A DNA stretch of 8,756 nt from positions 1 through 8,756 of the forward strand of contig CAZFNQ010000020.1 in NCBI GenBank assembly GCA_964520375.1, given 5' to 3'. The notes under the pieces are model-generated. The model ran no database searches. It saw only the letters and a list, made by a program, of their open reading frames with translations, and was not told the origin of the DNA. This DNA comes from CAZFNQ01 sp964520375 (GTDB taxonomy: Bacteria; Patescibacteriota; Saccharimonadia; Saccharimonadales; JANWIN01). Made by a program: the position numbers and the translations under genes. Of this stretch, positions 1 through 5,533 are shown piece after piece (within the stretch, counting starts at the first letter, position 1; each line of letters opens with the position of its first letter).

Positions 1-305
1 GGTCCGGCTATACCTATTAAAGCTGCTCCAAATTCCTCGTACTTTACCCGTGCCGGGTTAAAAGGCACTGGTTTGGCAATAAAAAACGGCGGCAGGCCCA
101 GTAATACCAAGAATATTGGCAAAATGATAGAAGTATACAAGTCTAGATGTTTTAAGGGGTTAAGAGTTAGCCGACCGAGGTCTTTGGCTGTGGTATCACC
201 CAGCCAATGAGCCGTAAAGGCATGCATCGCCTCATGAAAGCCTACAGAGAATAATAAAGCCGGTATAAAAACCAGTATATTTACTGAGCTAAATCCTGCA
301 TCCAC
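1..305 (-). CDS. Site-2-protease-like (M50) zinc metalloprotease, N-terminal part, runs off the window
   Basis: Partial gene; its 3' part lies beyond position 1. About 101 residues are visible. The product is an integral membrane zinc protease of the site-2-protease family, which in general cleaves substrates within or next to the membrane; its substrate here is unknown. What is seen: a hydrophobic N-terminal helix (residues 8-22), the zinc/catalytic HEAMH at 24-28, the family signature LGDTTAKDLGRLTLNPL at 35-51 with a following HLD, a second hydrophobic stretch (60-77) and PVPFNPARVKYEEFG at 79-93. I chose GTG at 303-305 because the family normally begins just before this first helix, no ATG exists in frame, an in-frame stop lies at about 342-344, and TATAAT at 312-317 ends 6 nt upstream. 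The last point implies a leaderless message. It diverges from rpmB. The family call is secure; the start is moderately so. Confidence 0.85.
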   Translation of the reverse strand, partial: MDAGFSSVNILVFIPALLFSVGFHEAMHAFTAHWLGDTTAKDLGRLTLNPLKHLDLYTSIILPIFLVLLGLPPFFIAKPVPFNPARVKYEEFGAALIGIAG

Positions 306-311
306 CGCCTT

Positions 312-339
312 ATTATAACTTAGTGAATTGACTTGTTGA
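312..339 (-). promoter_or_regulatory. Promoter of the site-2-protease gene
   Basis: On the minus strand a perfect TATAAT (317-312) lies 16 bp downstream of TCAACA (339-334, 4 of 6 to TTGACA). The expected transcription start falls on the G of the GTG start at 305, which predicts a leaderless mRNA. Its -35 overlaps the -35 of the divergent rpmB promoter, so the two probably compete for polymerase. Confidence 0.6.
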
Positions 340-364
340 CTTTAAGGGGTACAACAGATACAAT
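336..364 (+). promoter_or_regulatory. Promoter of rpmB
   Basis: TTGACT (336-341) and TACAAT (359-364) are separated by exactly 17 bp, a good housekeeping sigma-70-type promoter. The -10 ends 8 nt before the rpmB ATG. The first purine at a suitable distance after the pyrimidine-rich spacer is close to or at the A of the ATG, so a leaderless transcript is predicted. A second TTGACT at 328-333 is too far from the -10 (25 bp). Confidence 0.75.
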
Positions 365-372
365 ACACCTCT

Positions 373-579
373 ATGCAAAAATGCGATATCACCGGTAAAG
401 GTAAACAATACGGCCACAATGTGAGCTTTTCTCAGCGTCATACCAAAAAAGTTTGGAAACCCAACCTGCAAACAAAAACCGTCGTAGTTGATGGTAAAAA
501 AGTTAAGTTAAAAGTTAGCACTCAAGCTATACGAACCCTTAAGAAAAACGGCCTTCTGGCTGCCGACGTACCTAAATAA
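373..579 (+). CDS. rpmB: 50S ribosomal protein L28
   Basis: L28 is a small basic protein of the large ribosomal subunit. The 68-residue product has the family's N-terminal pattern, CDITGKGKQYGHNVSFSQRHTKK at residues 4-26, followed by the W-x-PNLQ strand (W28 to Q33). A basic segment (VDGKKVKLKVSTQAIRTLKKNG) then makes up the C-terminal half. The length is normal for short L28 versions (60-80 residues). Only the first Cys (C4) of possible zinc-binding pairs is present, so this is a zinc-free form. It has its own promoter immediately upstream and no room for a Shine-Dalgarno. Its stop is 3 nt from the stop of the convergent MBL-fold gene, and no terminator hairpin is visible between them. Confidence 0.95.
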   Translation: MQKCDITGKGKQYGHNVSFSQRHTKKVWKPNLQTKTVVVDGKKVKLKVSTQAIRTLKKNGLLAADVPK

Positions 580-582
580 AAA

Positions 583-1212
583 TTACTGCTTTTCTAGAAT
601 AATCAGCTGGGTGCCGTCATTTATAAGATCAGCCGGTTTGATTTTTAGTTTGTCCAAACGCTCCCGGGGTTCCATTGCTAGGCCTTTAACTGCCTCTTCC
701 AAAGACTGTAGCGGCACTGGGTATTTAAGCTGTTTGTCAGCATAAGAACTGGGGATAATAATCTTCGGCTCAATTTTTTTAATTAGCTTTAGCGCACCAA
801 CTGAATCCAAGGTGTAACCATTGCCACCTATCGGTATAAGCAATATATCCACGGTACCTATAGCTTCCAACTGGCTATCACTGAGTTCAGGATATATATG
901 GCCCAAAACAGCAATTTTTATATCATCCACAACCAATTTATATATTGTGGCAGATGTATGCTGAGCTTCATCTATATGAGCTCTAGCGGCTATACCTATG
1001 ATTGATACGTTGGAAACTTCATATTCACCTGGCTGGTCTATAACCAGGCTTACATCGGTTTTAGGGTTACCGTGAGCAAGCGTAAAAATGGCCAGATCAC
1101 CAGCCTTTGCAATCGGCTTGCCGCCTAGCTCATCTAAGTTATCATCTATGACCACGCCGCTCTTTTTACTGCCAATCTTAAAACAATTAGCACCATGGTA
1201 TTCTATTTCCAT
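583..1212 (-). CDS. MBL-fold (UlaG/Lactamase_B_3-like) protein with a degraded metal site
   Basis: 209 residues with the strand/loop order of the Lactamase_B_3 (UlaG-like) branch of the metallo-beta-lactamase fold. Visible signatures are YHGANCFKI (5-13, usually 'H.s.f.i'), the PGEYEV turn (61-66) followed by glycine-ended strand IIGIA (71-75), AVLGHI (101-106), VDILLIPIGG (121-130) and KIIIPSSYAD (150-159). The fold is recognisable but the metal ligands are mostly lost. Where active members have HxHxDH, this one has LAHGNPKTD (45-53), and where they have IPMHY it has IPSSY. H105 and D122 remain. I infer a non-hydrolytic or much altered function. It is encoded directly after the wHTH gene with a 1-nt overlap (TAATG), so the two are probably translationally coupled and act together. 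The substrate is unknown. Confidence 0.75.
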   Translation of the reverse strand: MEIEYHGANCFKIGSKKSGVVIDDNLDELGGKPIAKAGDLAIFTLAHGNPKTDVSLVIDQPGEYEVSNVSIIGIAARAHIDEAQHTSATIYKLVVDDIKIAVLGHIYPELSDSQLEAIGTVDILLIPIGGNGYTLDSVGALKLIKKIEPKIIIPSSYADKQLKYPVPLQSLEEAVKGLAMEPRERLDKLKIKPADLINDGTQLIILEKQ

Positions 1213-1838
1213 TAACTCTCCTGGTCTGGCTTTGTACCAGATAACAAACTGTGTTTATCAATTAATAACTGCTTTTTGGATGCAATGACGTTAGATAAAA
1301 ACCTATCTTTAACCTGCTGGCGATAATCAAATTCTTGCTTTGGCATTACTGTATAGCGTAGTTCCTTGCCTTCTTTGGCTTCCAGCTCCTCAATATATTT
1401 TGCCAGTTTATTTTGGTTTATATCACCAACAATTAATAGATCCACTCCACTGGATTCATCTCGAGTGAATTGTCCAGTAAACAATGCTAGCTCCACGTTG
1501 CCAATAGCTTTAATTTCTGATGTCTGGGCATCTTCCTTGGCTGGTTTAGCTTCTTGGCTTTTCTTTGTGGTTGAGCTGACCGATACACCACCAAAGATTG
1601 CTGACAGTGGCTTATAGTATTCATAATCTTGATTAACTTCATAATAAAGCCGGTTATTGTTGGTGTCGGACTTAATTATGCCAATGCTCAGTAAGTTGGC
1701 CAGTTCACGCCGAACAGAGTTAATTTGCTCATCAATTTTGCGAGTAATTTCGCGCACATAAAAAGAACGATTGGGGTTACCAAAAAAAAGCTGCAACAGC
1801 TTAACCCGAGTTTTTGACCCAAACAATTGCTCAATCAC
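1212..1838 (-). CDS. Winged-helix transcriptional regulator fused to a degenerate nucleotidyltransferase-like domain
   Basis: 208 residues. Residues 5-72 form an ArsR/MarR-like winged helix: a first helix (GSKTRVKLLQLFF), the recognition helix-turn-helix around 26-50 (SFYVREITRKIDEQINSVRRELANLL) and a wing at 53-67 ending in RLYYEVN. A hydrophilic linker follows (about 85-108). Residues 112-197 resemble a small polymerase-beta-type nucleotidyltransferase core (ALFTGQFTRDESSGVDLLIVGD). The usual G-S and paired-Asp motif is reduced to a single Asp (D133), so catalysis is doubtful. The fused architecture is one I associate with CPR bacteria and archaea; its targets are not known to me. The start is GTG at 1838: no upstream ATG exists and an extended -10 ends 6 nt before it. 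It heads a two-gene unit with the MBL-fold gene. A DNA-binding role is inferred from the fold. Confidence 0.75.
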   Translation of the reverse strand: MIEQLFGSKTRVKLLQLFFGNPNRSFYVREITRKIDEQINSVRRELANLLSIGIIKSDTNNNRLYYEVNQDYEYYKPLSAIFGGVSVSSTTKKSQEAKPAKEDAQTSEIKAIGNVELALFTGQFTRDESSGVDLLIVGDINQNKLAKYIEELEAKEGKELRYTVMPKQEFDYRQQVKDRFLSNVIASKKQLLIDKHSLLSGTKPDQES

Positions 1839-1844
1839 ACACCT

Positions 1845-1853
1845 ATTGTATCA
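1845..1853 (-). promoter_or_regulatory. Extended -10 promoter for the wHTH/MBL pair
   Basis: On the minus strand TGATACAAT (1853-1845) is an extended -10 (TGn followed by TACAAT). It ends 6 nt before the GTG at 1838, so transcription would begin at the start codon. No good -35 is visible, as is common with extended -10 promoters. It separates this unit from miaA upstream. Confidence 0.6.
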
Positions 1854-1875
1854 GACACGTTTACGAGCATACTTC

Positions 1876-2754
1876 TTATTTGTTCAGAAATGTTGTAACC
1901 AACCCAACAGCTTGTGCCTTATTACGCACCCAATGAATACTTTTGTTGCGCTTAAACCAAGTACGTTGCTTCTTAGCAAGCTGTAAGGTTGAGCGAACAA
2001 TCTGCTCCTTAGTCTGCTCAATGGTTTGCTTGCCACTAAAATTTTCCTGCCATTCCCTGTAGCCAATGCCCTTCATGGGCTCTACAGTCCAGCCATAGGT
2101 TTCTGCTAAGCTTTTAACCTCCTGTCTCAGTCCTGCAGATATCATTGTGTTAACTCTAGTCTTTATGCGAGCTTCTAGTTGGTCTTTATGTATAAACAGA
2201 CCAATTACGAGCGTATTAGACCTTACTTGGCCGCGGCCAGGTCTCTGGCCTTCATTCTCTAGTAAGCGAATTAGTCGACGTTTATTTCTTATATCAATAC
2301 CATCTATATTTATATTCTTAGCTTTAATCTTGTTTAATAACTGCGACCGCGATAATTCATTTAGATGAGCTCTTTTCTCGGTTGGTCCTGGTGGTAAAAA
2401 GCCATAATCAAAAATAACACTATCAATATAAAGACCTGTACCTCCAACCATAATAGGCAGTTTTTGGCGGCTTTGGATGTTATTAATTGCCTCCGTGGCA
2501 CGTTTTTTAAATTCAGCAGCACTAAAACCTACCAGTGGTTCTGCTATATCTAACAAGTGGTGTCGGACTTCATTTTGCTGGGTATGACTAGGTTTTGCAC
2601 TGCCAATATTAAAACCTTTATAAACTGTCCACGAATCGGCCGTGATAATTTCACCATTAAACCGTTTAGCTAGCTCTAGAGCCAGGGCAGATTTACCTGA
2701 CGCCGTCTCCCCCACTATTACTATTAGCGGACTTAAGTTATTTTGGGTTGCCAT
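1876..2754 (-). CDS. miaA: tRNA dimethylallyltransferase
   Basis: MiaA transfers a dimethylallyl group from DMAPP to N6 of A37 in tRNAs that read codons beginning with U; the product is i6A. The 292-residue protein is close to the usual 300-315. It shows the P-loop GETASGKS (15-22, normally GPTASGK), the substrate segment ADSWTVYKG (39-47, normally DSMQVYRG), IGSAKPS (50-56), VRHHLLDIAEP (63-73), FSAAEF (77-82) and GGTGLYIDS (104-112). Later come RNKRRLIRLLE (156-166), GIGYREW (229-235) and KKQRTWFKRN (261-270), the C-terminal tRNA-binding signature. The Pro-to-Glu change in the P-loop and the Met-to-Trp change in DSM are departures but not disabling. It is the last gene of the thrS operon: its ATG lies inside the end of the alkyltransferase-like gene (22-nt overlap), so coupled translation is likely. 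Identification is firm. Confidence 0.95.
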   Translation of the reverse strand: MATQNNLSPLIVIVGETASGKSALALELAKRFNGEIITADSWTVYKGFNIGSAKPSHTQQNEVRHHLLDIAEPLVGFSAAEFKKRATEAINNIQSRQKLPIMVGGTGLYIDSVIFDYGFLPPGPTEKRAHLNELSRSQLLNKIKAKNINIDGIDIRNKRRLIRLLENEGQRPGRGQVRSNTLVIGLFIHKDQLEARIKTRVNTMISAGLRQEVKSLAETYGWTVEPMKGIGYREWQENFSGKQTIEQTKEQIVRSTLQLAKKQRTWFKRNKSIHWVRNKAQAVGLVTTFLNK

Positions 2755-3056
2755 ATTAAATGCTCTAGCCCAATCACTTTATAGTCCCGCGAAATTTCTA
2801 TGCCTTCAGATTCCAATGCGGCTTTATGGCCTGCCCAGCCTCCGGGGTAGCCGTTAGCAAGACCGCCCTGTTTATTTACAACTCTTTGCCAAGGCAGGTT
2901 TTCGGGTCCGATGTGAGCGATTTGACCAACCTCCCAGGCCGCCCAGGCTGCACCACATAGCGCCGCGACCTGACCATAAGTAGCTACCTTGCCTTTTGGG
3001 ATTTGCCCGACAACAGCATAAACGCGTTCTTTAAAATCTCTATCAACTCTTGCCAT
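2733..3056 (-). CDS. MGMT-family alkyltransferase-like protein (no catalytic Cys)
   Basis: 107 residues covering only the DNA-binding C-terminal domain of O6-methylguanine-DNA methyltransferase. The helix-turn-helix region KGKVATYGQVAALCG (21-35) is normal. The active-site PCHRV is PWQRV at 55-59: Trp replaces the alkyl-accepting Cys, which defines alkyltransferase-like (ATL) proteins. ATLs bind O6-alkylguanine and hand it to nucleotide excision repair instead of repairing it. The later NKQGGLANGYPGGWAGHKAALESEGI (61-86) is also typical. Odd point: the motif usually read as AAR-x-VG, which supplies the base-flipping Arg finger, is AAWEVG here (39-44), with Trp in place of Arg. It follows thrS by 6 nt (thrS TAG to ATG) and overlaps miaA by 22 nt, so it is translated from the thrS operon mRNA. 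Family certain; damage-recognition role inferred. Confidence 0.88.
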   Translation of the reverse strand: MARVDRDFKERVYAVVGQIPKGKVATYGQVAALCGAAWAAWEVGQIAHIGPENLPWQRVVNKQGGLANGYPGGWAGHKAALESEGIEISRDYKVIGLEHLIWQPKIT

Positions 3057-3062
3057 AATGTA

Positions 3063-4907
3063 CTAAAGTGAGCTTTTATTGACGCGCGCTTTAGATTCGT
3101 TGGCGACGGTTTTTAGAAACTCTTCTATGCTAACACTTGCTCGGTCTTCACCTACGGCTATATCTTTACGAATACGGGGTGTGATCTTGCCACTTTTTAT
3201 TTCCTTTTCGCCAATAACCACAGCGTATGGCACTTTCATAAGTTCGACATTACGAATCTTCTTGCCGACTGATTCATTATCGTTATCCAAATTAGTACGC
3301 AAACCCAGTTTTTCAGCTTGTTCAGCAATTTTTTGGGCAAAACCGACAGTAGATTTTTCTTGATTGAGCGTAATGATTCGGATTTGTTCCGGCGCTAGCC
3401 AGACTGGAAATTTACCAGCAGTGTGCTCAATATAAATAGATAGGAAACGCTCAATTGAGCCTAGCAGTGCGCAATGGATCATGACAGGCTGCTGTTTACC
3501 ACCATCCTCAGCGACATACTCCAGTTTAAATCGTTCCGGCTGAATAAAATCAAGCTGGATTGTAGCTACTTGATGCTCACGCCCTATGGCATCAGTGGCC
3601 ATGAAGTCTATTTTAGGGCCATAGAAAGCCGCTTCACCTGTTTCTTCGAAGTATTCCACCTTGTTAGCTATAACTGCGCTCTTAAGCTGCTTCTGAGCGT
3701 TCTCCCACAACTCTTTAGCTCCCAAGTAAGCATCACTGTCGTCACGATAGGAAAGTCTAATTCGCAAACTCATATCAATTGACTTATATAGATCACTAGC
3801 AGCTGTCAGCAAATTATTTATTTCAGTCTCAATCTGATCTGACCTACAAAACACATGACTATCATCTTGGGTTATGGAGCGTACGCGGCTTAAACCACTT
3901 AACTCACCGGTTTTTTCATCACGGTAGACCGTAGTAGTTTCTCTGTAGCGAATAGGTAAATCACGGTAGCTTCGAGCCCTAGCCGCAAACAGCTGAATAT
4001 GATGAGGGCAATTCATCGGTTTCATAACTAGATTGTCTCTGGTCTCCTGACTTTTGACCAAAAAAAGCTCATCACCAAATTTTGTCCAATGACCTGAAGT
4101 TTCATATAGTTCTTGTTTAGTAATATGAGGGCTCCAGACCGCTTCAAAGCCATATTGCTGTCGAAGCTCATTGGAATACTTGGCTAACTCCTGTCGAAGA
4201 ATTGTGCCTCGAGGTGTAAACAGTGGAAGACCAGAACCAACCAAATCAGAGAATATAAATAAATCCAGTTCTTGTCCCAGTCTGCGGTGATCACGGGCCT
4301 TAGCTTCCTCTAACATCTTTAGATATTTTTGTAGCTCAGCCTCTGTTTTAAAAGCTGCACCGTAAACACGCTGCATTTGTGAGTTGTTTTCCTGACCGCG
4401 CCAATAGGCTCCCGAAACACGCAATAGCTTAAAGGCGCCAACCTTACCAGTAGAAGCCATATGTGGGCCACGGCATAAGTCAGTAAATTCTCCGTTTTTA
4501 TAAAAAGATACCTCTTTCACCTTACTGTCTTGGTTGGCTGGTAAGCCTAATTCATTACTATCCAGCTCCTTAGCAGCCGTGGTACCAGCTCTTTTTAGAT
4601 CATTCAATAGCTCTTGTTTATATGGTTGACGGCCCTTTTTAGCCCATTTGATGGCTTTATCTATGGGAAGTACGAAATGCTCAAATCGCTGGTTTTCATT
4701 TATAATTTTATGCATTTCACCTTCGATACGCCCAAAATCCTCTTCTGACAAACTATCTTTGTCAAGGTCAACATCATAGTAAAAGCCATTTTCTACTACT
4801 GGGCCAACGCCAAACTTGGCCCGTGGCCATAAGCGTTGAATAGCAGCTGCCATAATATGCGCCAAACTATGCCTCATTGCCTCAACTTGTTGAATATCTT
4901 CGTTCAT
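3063..4907 (-). CDS. thrS: Threonyl-tRNA synthetase lacking the TGS domain
   Basis: Class II synthetase that charges tRNA-Thr with threonine. The start at ATG 4907 gives 614 residues. It is chosen because AAGGAG (4917-4912) lies 4 nt upstream and everything further upstream is the T-box leader. The protein opens almost directly in the N2 editing domain (HSLAH at 13-17, LCRGPH at 144-149), so the roughly 60-residue N-terminal TGS domain of the E. coli enzyme is absent. The editing site itself looks intact. The catalytic core has KPMNCPHH (zinc ligand C300), motif 2 RYRETTTVYRDEKTGELSGLSRVRSITQDDSH (zinc ligand H351) and MIHCALLGSIERF (zinc ligand H478, motif 3). The anticodon-binding domain fills about 500-610 (WLAPEQI to the end). 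First gene of thrS-ATL-miaA, controlled by the leader described separately. Confidence 0.95.
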   Translation of the reverse strand: MNEDIQQVEAMRHSLAHIMAAAIQRLWPRAKFGVGPVVENGFYYDVDLDKDSLSEEDFGRIEGEMHKIINENQRFEHFVLPIDKAIKWAKKGRQPYKQELLNDLKRAGTTAAKELDSNELGLPANQDSKVKEVSFYKNGEFTDLCRGPHMASTGKVGAFKLLRVSGAYWRGQENNSQMQRVYGAAFKTEAELQKYLKMLEEAKARDHRRLGQELDLFIFSDLVGSGLPLFTPRGTILRQELAKYSNELRQQYGFEAVWSPHITKQELYETSGHWTKFGDELFLVKSQETRDNLVMKPMNCPHHIQLFAARARSYRDLPIRYRETTTVYRDEKTGELSGLSRVRSITQDDSHVFCRSDQIETEINNLLTAASDLYKSIDMSLRIRLSYRDDSDAYLGAKELWENAQKQLKSAVIANKVEYFEETGEAAFYGPKIDFMATDAIGREHQVATIQLDFIQPERFKLEYVAEDGGKQQPVMIHCALLGSIERFLSIYIEHTAGKFPVWLAPEQIRIITLNQEKSTVGFAQKIAEQAEKLGLRTNLDNDNESVGKKIRNVELMKVPYAVVIGEKEIKSGKITPRIRKDIAVGEDRASVSIEEFLKTVANESKARVNKSSL

Positions 4908-4923
4908 AATACTCCTTGTAATG

Positions 4924-4976
4924 AAAAGAGACGCTTGGATTAAATACTCTCGCAGGGTATTCAATCTTAGCGTCTC
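4924..4976 (-). terminator. T-box-controlled intrinsic terminator before thrS
   Basis: Minus strand: GAGACGCT (4976-4969) pairs perfectly with AGCGTCTC (4935-4928). The stem continues through GATT/AATC, a G-U pair and AATAC/GTATT to a 9-nt loop, and is followed by TTTT (4927-4924). The first five stem bases are also needed by the antiterminator, so the two structures exclude each other. The U-tract is short, so read-through may be appreciable. Confidence 0.8.
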
Positions 4977-5219
4977 GGGCCCGGCCTCTGTTTTTTGGCT
5001 GGACGGTTCCACCGGACTTCTCGGATCCACCTCTAGTGGATCAAGCACTTATTTTGGCGCGTTACGCACACTCCAACTGCCCACGGAGCTCAACGGGTGG
5101 TTAATCCGCTTCACTGCTCGATGTATAGTCTACCGTATTGAGTAATTTTTCTCAACCGGTAACATCGCATAACACATCGCAAAACTTCACCTTTTAATCT
5201 CGCTGGTTGCAAGATCGTA
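4924..5219 (-). promoter_or_regulatory. T-box riboswitch leader of thrS
   Basis: Read on the minus strand. A short Stem I pairs CGATG (5167-5163) with CATCG (5123-5119) and TTACCGGTTGAG (5162-5151) with 5142-5130, leaving one bulged A (5136). Its 3' internal bulge ACUAUA (5129-5124) holds the Thr codon ACU followed by A. A pseudoknot follows: CCAC 5100-5097 with GUGG 5084-5081, and CUCC 5088-5085 with GGAG 5074-5071. Stem III is 5042-5036 with 5030-5024 (7 bp). The T-box is UGGAACC at 5011-5005, a bulge between helix GUCCGG (5017-5012)/CCG-A-GAC (4978-4972) and helix GUCCAGCC (5004-4997)/GGCCGGGC (4986-4979). Uncharged tRNA-Thr would pair its NCCA end with UGGA and stabilise this antiterminator, which shares 4976-4972 with the terminator. 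The specifier and 5' boundary are the least certain parts. Confidence 0.85.
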
Positions 5220-5225
5220 GCGAGT

Positions 5226-5254
5226 ATCATAGCAACATTAGTACTATATGGCTA
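5226..5254 (-). promoter_or_regulatory. Probable promoter of the thrS T-box operon
   Basis: Minus strand: TAGCCA (5254-5249, 4 of 6 to TTGACA), 17 bp, then TATGAT (5231-5226, 5 of 6). Transcription would start near 5219, just upstream of the T-box Stem I. The -35 and much of the spacer lie within the perfect inverted repeat 5238-5261. Confidence 0.5.
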
Positions 5255-5261
5255 GTACTAA
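5238..5261. repeat. Perfect 9-bp inverted repeat, possible operator
   Basis: TTAGTACTA (5238-5246) and TAGTACTAA (5253-5261) are exact inverted copies separated by TATGGC. A further pair, AGCAAC (5231-5236) and GTTGCT (5282-5287), encloses it. No T-run follows on either strand, so it is not a terminator. It overlaps the -35 of the probable thrS promoter. Apart from this repeat and the flanking promoters, I see nothing in 5262-5349. Confidence 0.45.
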
Positions 5262-5349
5262 ACTATTGTGTTAATTACATAGTTGCTGGGTACAACTTTG
5301 TAAGAATTAACTCACATGTGGTAATCAAGTTTATTTATAAGTGGGTAGT

Positions 5350-5378
5350 TTTACATATTGATAGATTTTAGATATGCT
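5350..5378 (+). promoter_or_regulatory. Promoter of tRNA-Val
   Basis: TTTACA (5350-5355, 5 of 6 to TTGACA), 17 bp, then TATGCT (5373-5378). The expected start near 5385 leaves a short 5' leader of about 8 nt for RNase P to remove before the tRNA at 5393. Confidence 0.6.
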
Positions 5379-5392
5379 GTTCTCTGTTGTGT

Positions 5393-5469
5393 GGGTGAGT
5401 AGCTCATTTGGCTAGAGCGCTTCCTTGACGTGGAAGAGGTGACAGGTTCAAATCCTGTATCGCCCACCA
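5393..5469 (+). tRNA. tRNA-Val(GAC)
   Basis: A complete cloverleaf can be drawn. The acceptor is GGGTGAG/ATCGCCC (last pair G-A mismatched), then TA, and the D-arm is GCTC...GAGC. The anticodon stem CTTCC/GGAAG carries loop TTGACGT, giving anticodon GAC, which reads GUC and GUU (Val). The T-arm is ACAGG, loop TTCAAAT, CCTGT. Discriminator base A and the 3' CCA (5467-5469) are encoded in the DNA. A run of T follows directly (from 5470) without a separate hairpin. Confidence 0.95.
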
Positions 5470-5498
5470 TTTTTATTCCGCTTAAGGTGTTAATGGTA

Positions 5499-5527
5499 TT
5501 GACTTTATATGTTGTTTATGTTAACTT
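5499..5527 (+). promoter_or_regulatory. Promoter of the structured RNA
   Basis: TTGACT (5499-5504), 17 bp, then TAACTT (5522-5527), preceded by TG at 5519-5520 (extended -10). It predicts an RNA 5' end near 5534, shortly before the first helix of the structure at 5544. Confidence 0.5.
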
Positions 5528-5533
5528 AAGCAT

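Noticed and set aside
1088..1986. Plus-strand ORFs opposite the MBL, wHTH and miaA genes
   Set aside because: They are antisense shadows of well-supported genes, without domains or promoters.
4908..5048. 47-codon N-terminal extension of thrS
   Set aside because: It would be translated from the T-box antiterminator and terminator, has no resemblance to a TGS domain, and the AAGGAG lies just before the ATG at 4907.
5042..5120. Alternative larger Stem I closed by CGAGCA/UGCUUG with specifier ACC or ACG
   Set aside because: It leaves large unpaired stretches and overlaps stem III by one base; the upstream stem with the ACU bulge plus pseudoknot explains more bases.
5127..5156. Promoter-like TTGAGA-17-TAGACT on the minus strand
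   Set aside because: Both elements lie within the arms and bulge of the T-box Stem I; starting there would remove the specifier stem.
5162..5181. Two direct copies of ACATCGCA, 12 bp apart
   Set aside because: Only two copies and one forms part of the T-box Stem I; too little to call a repeat array or origin.
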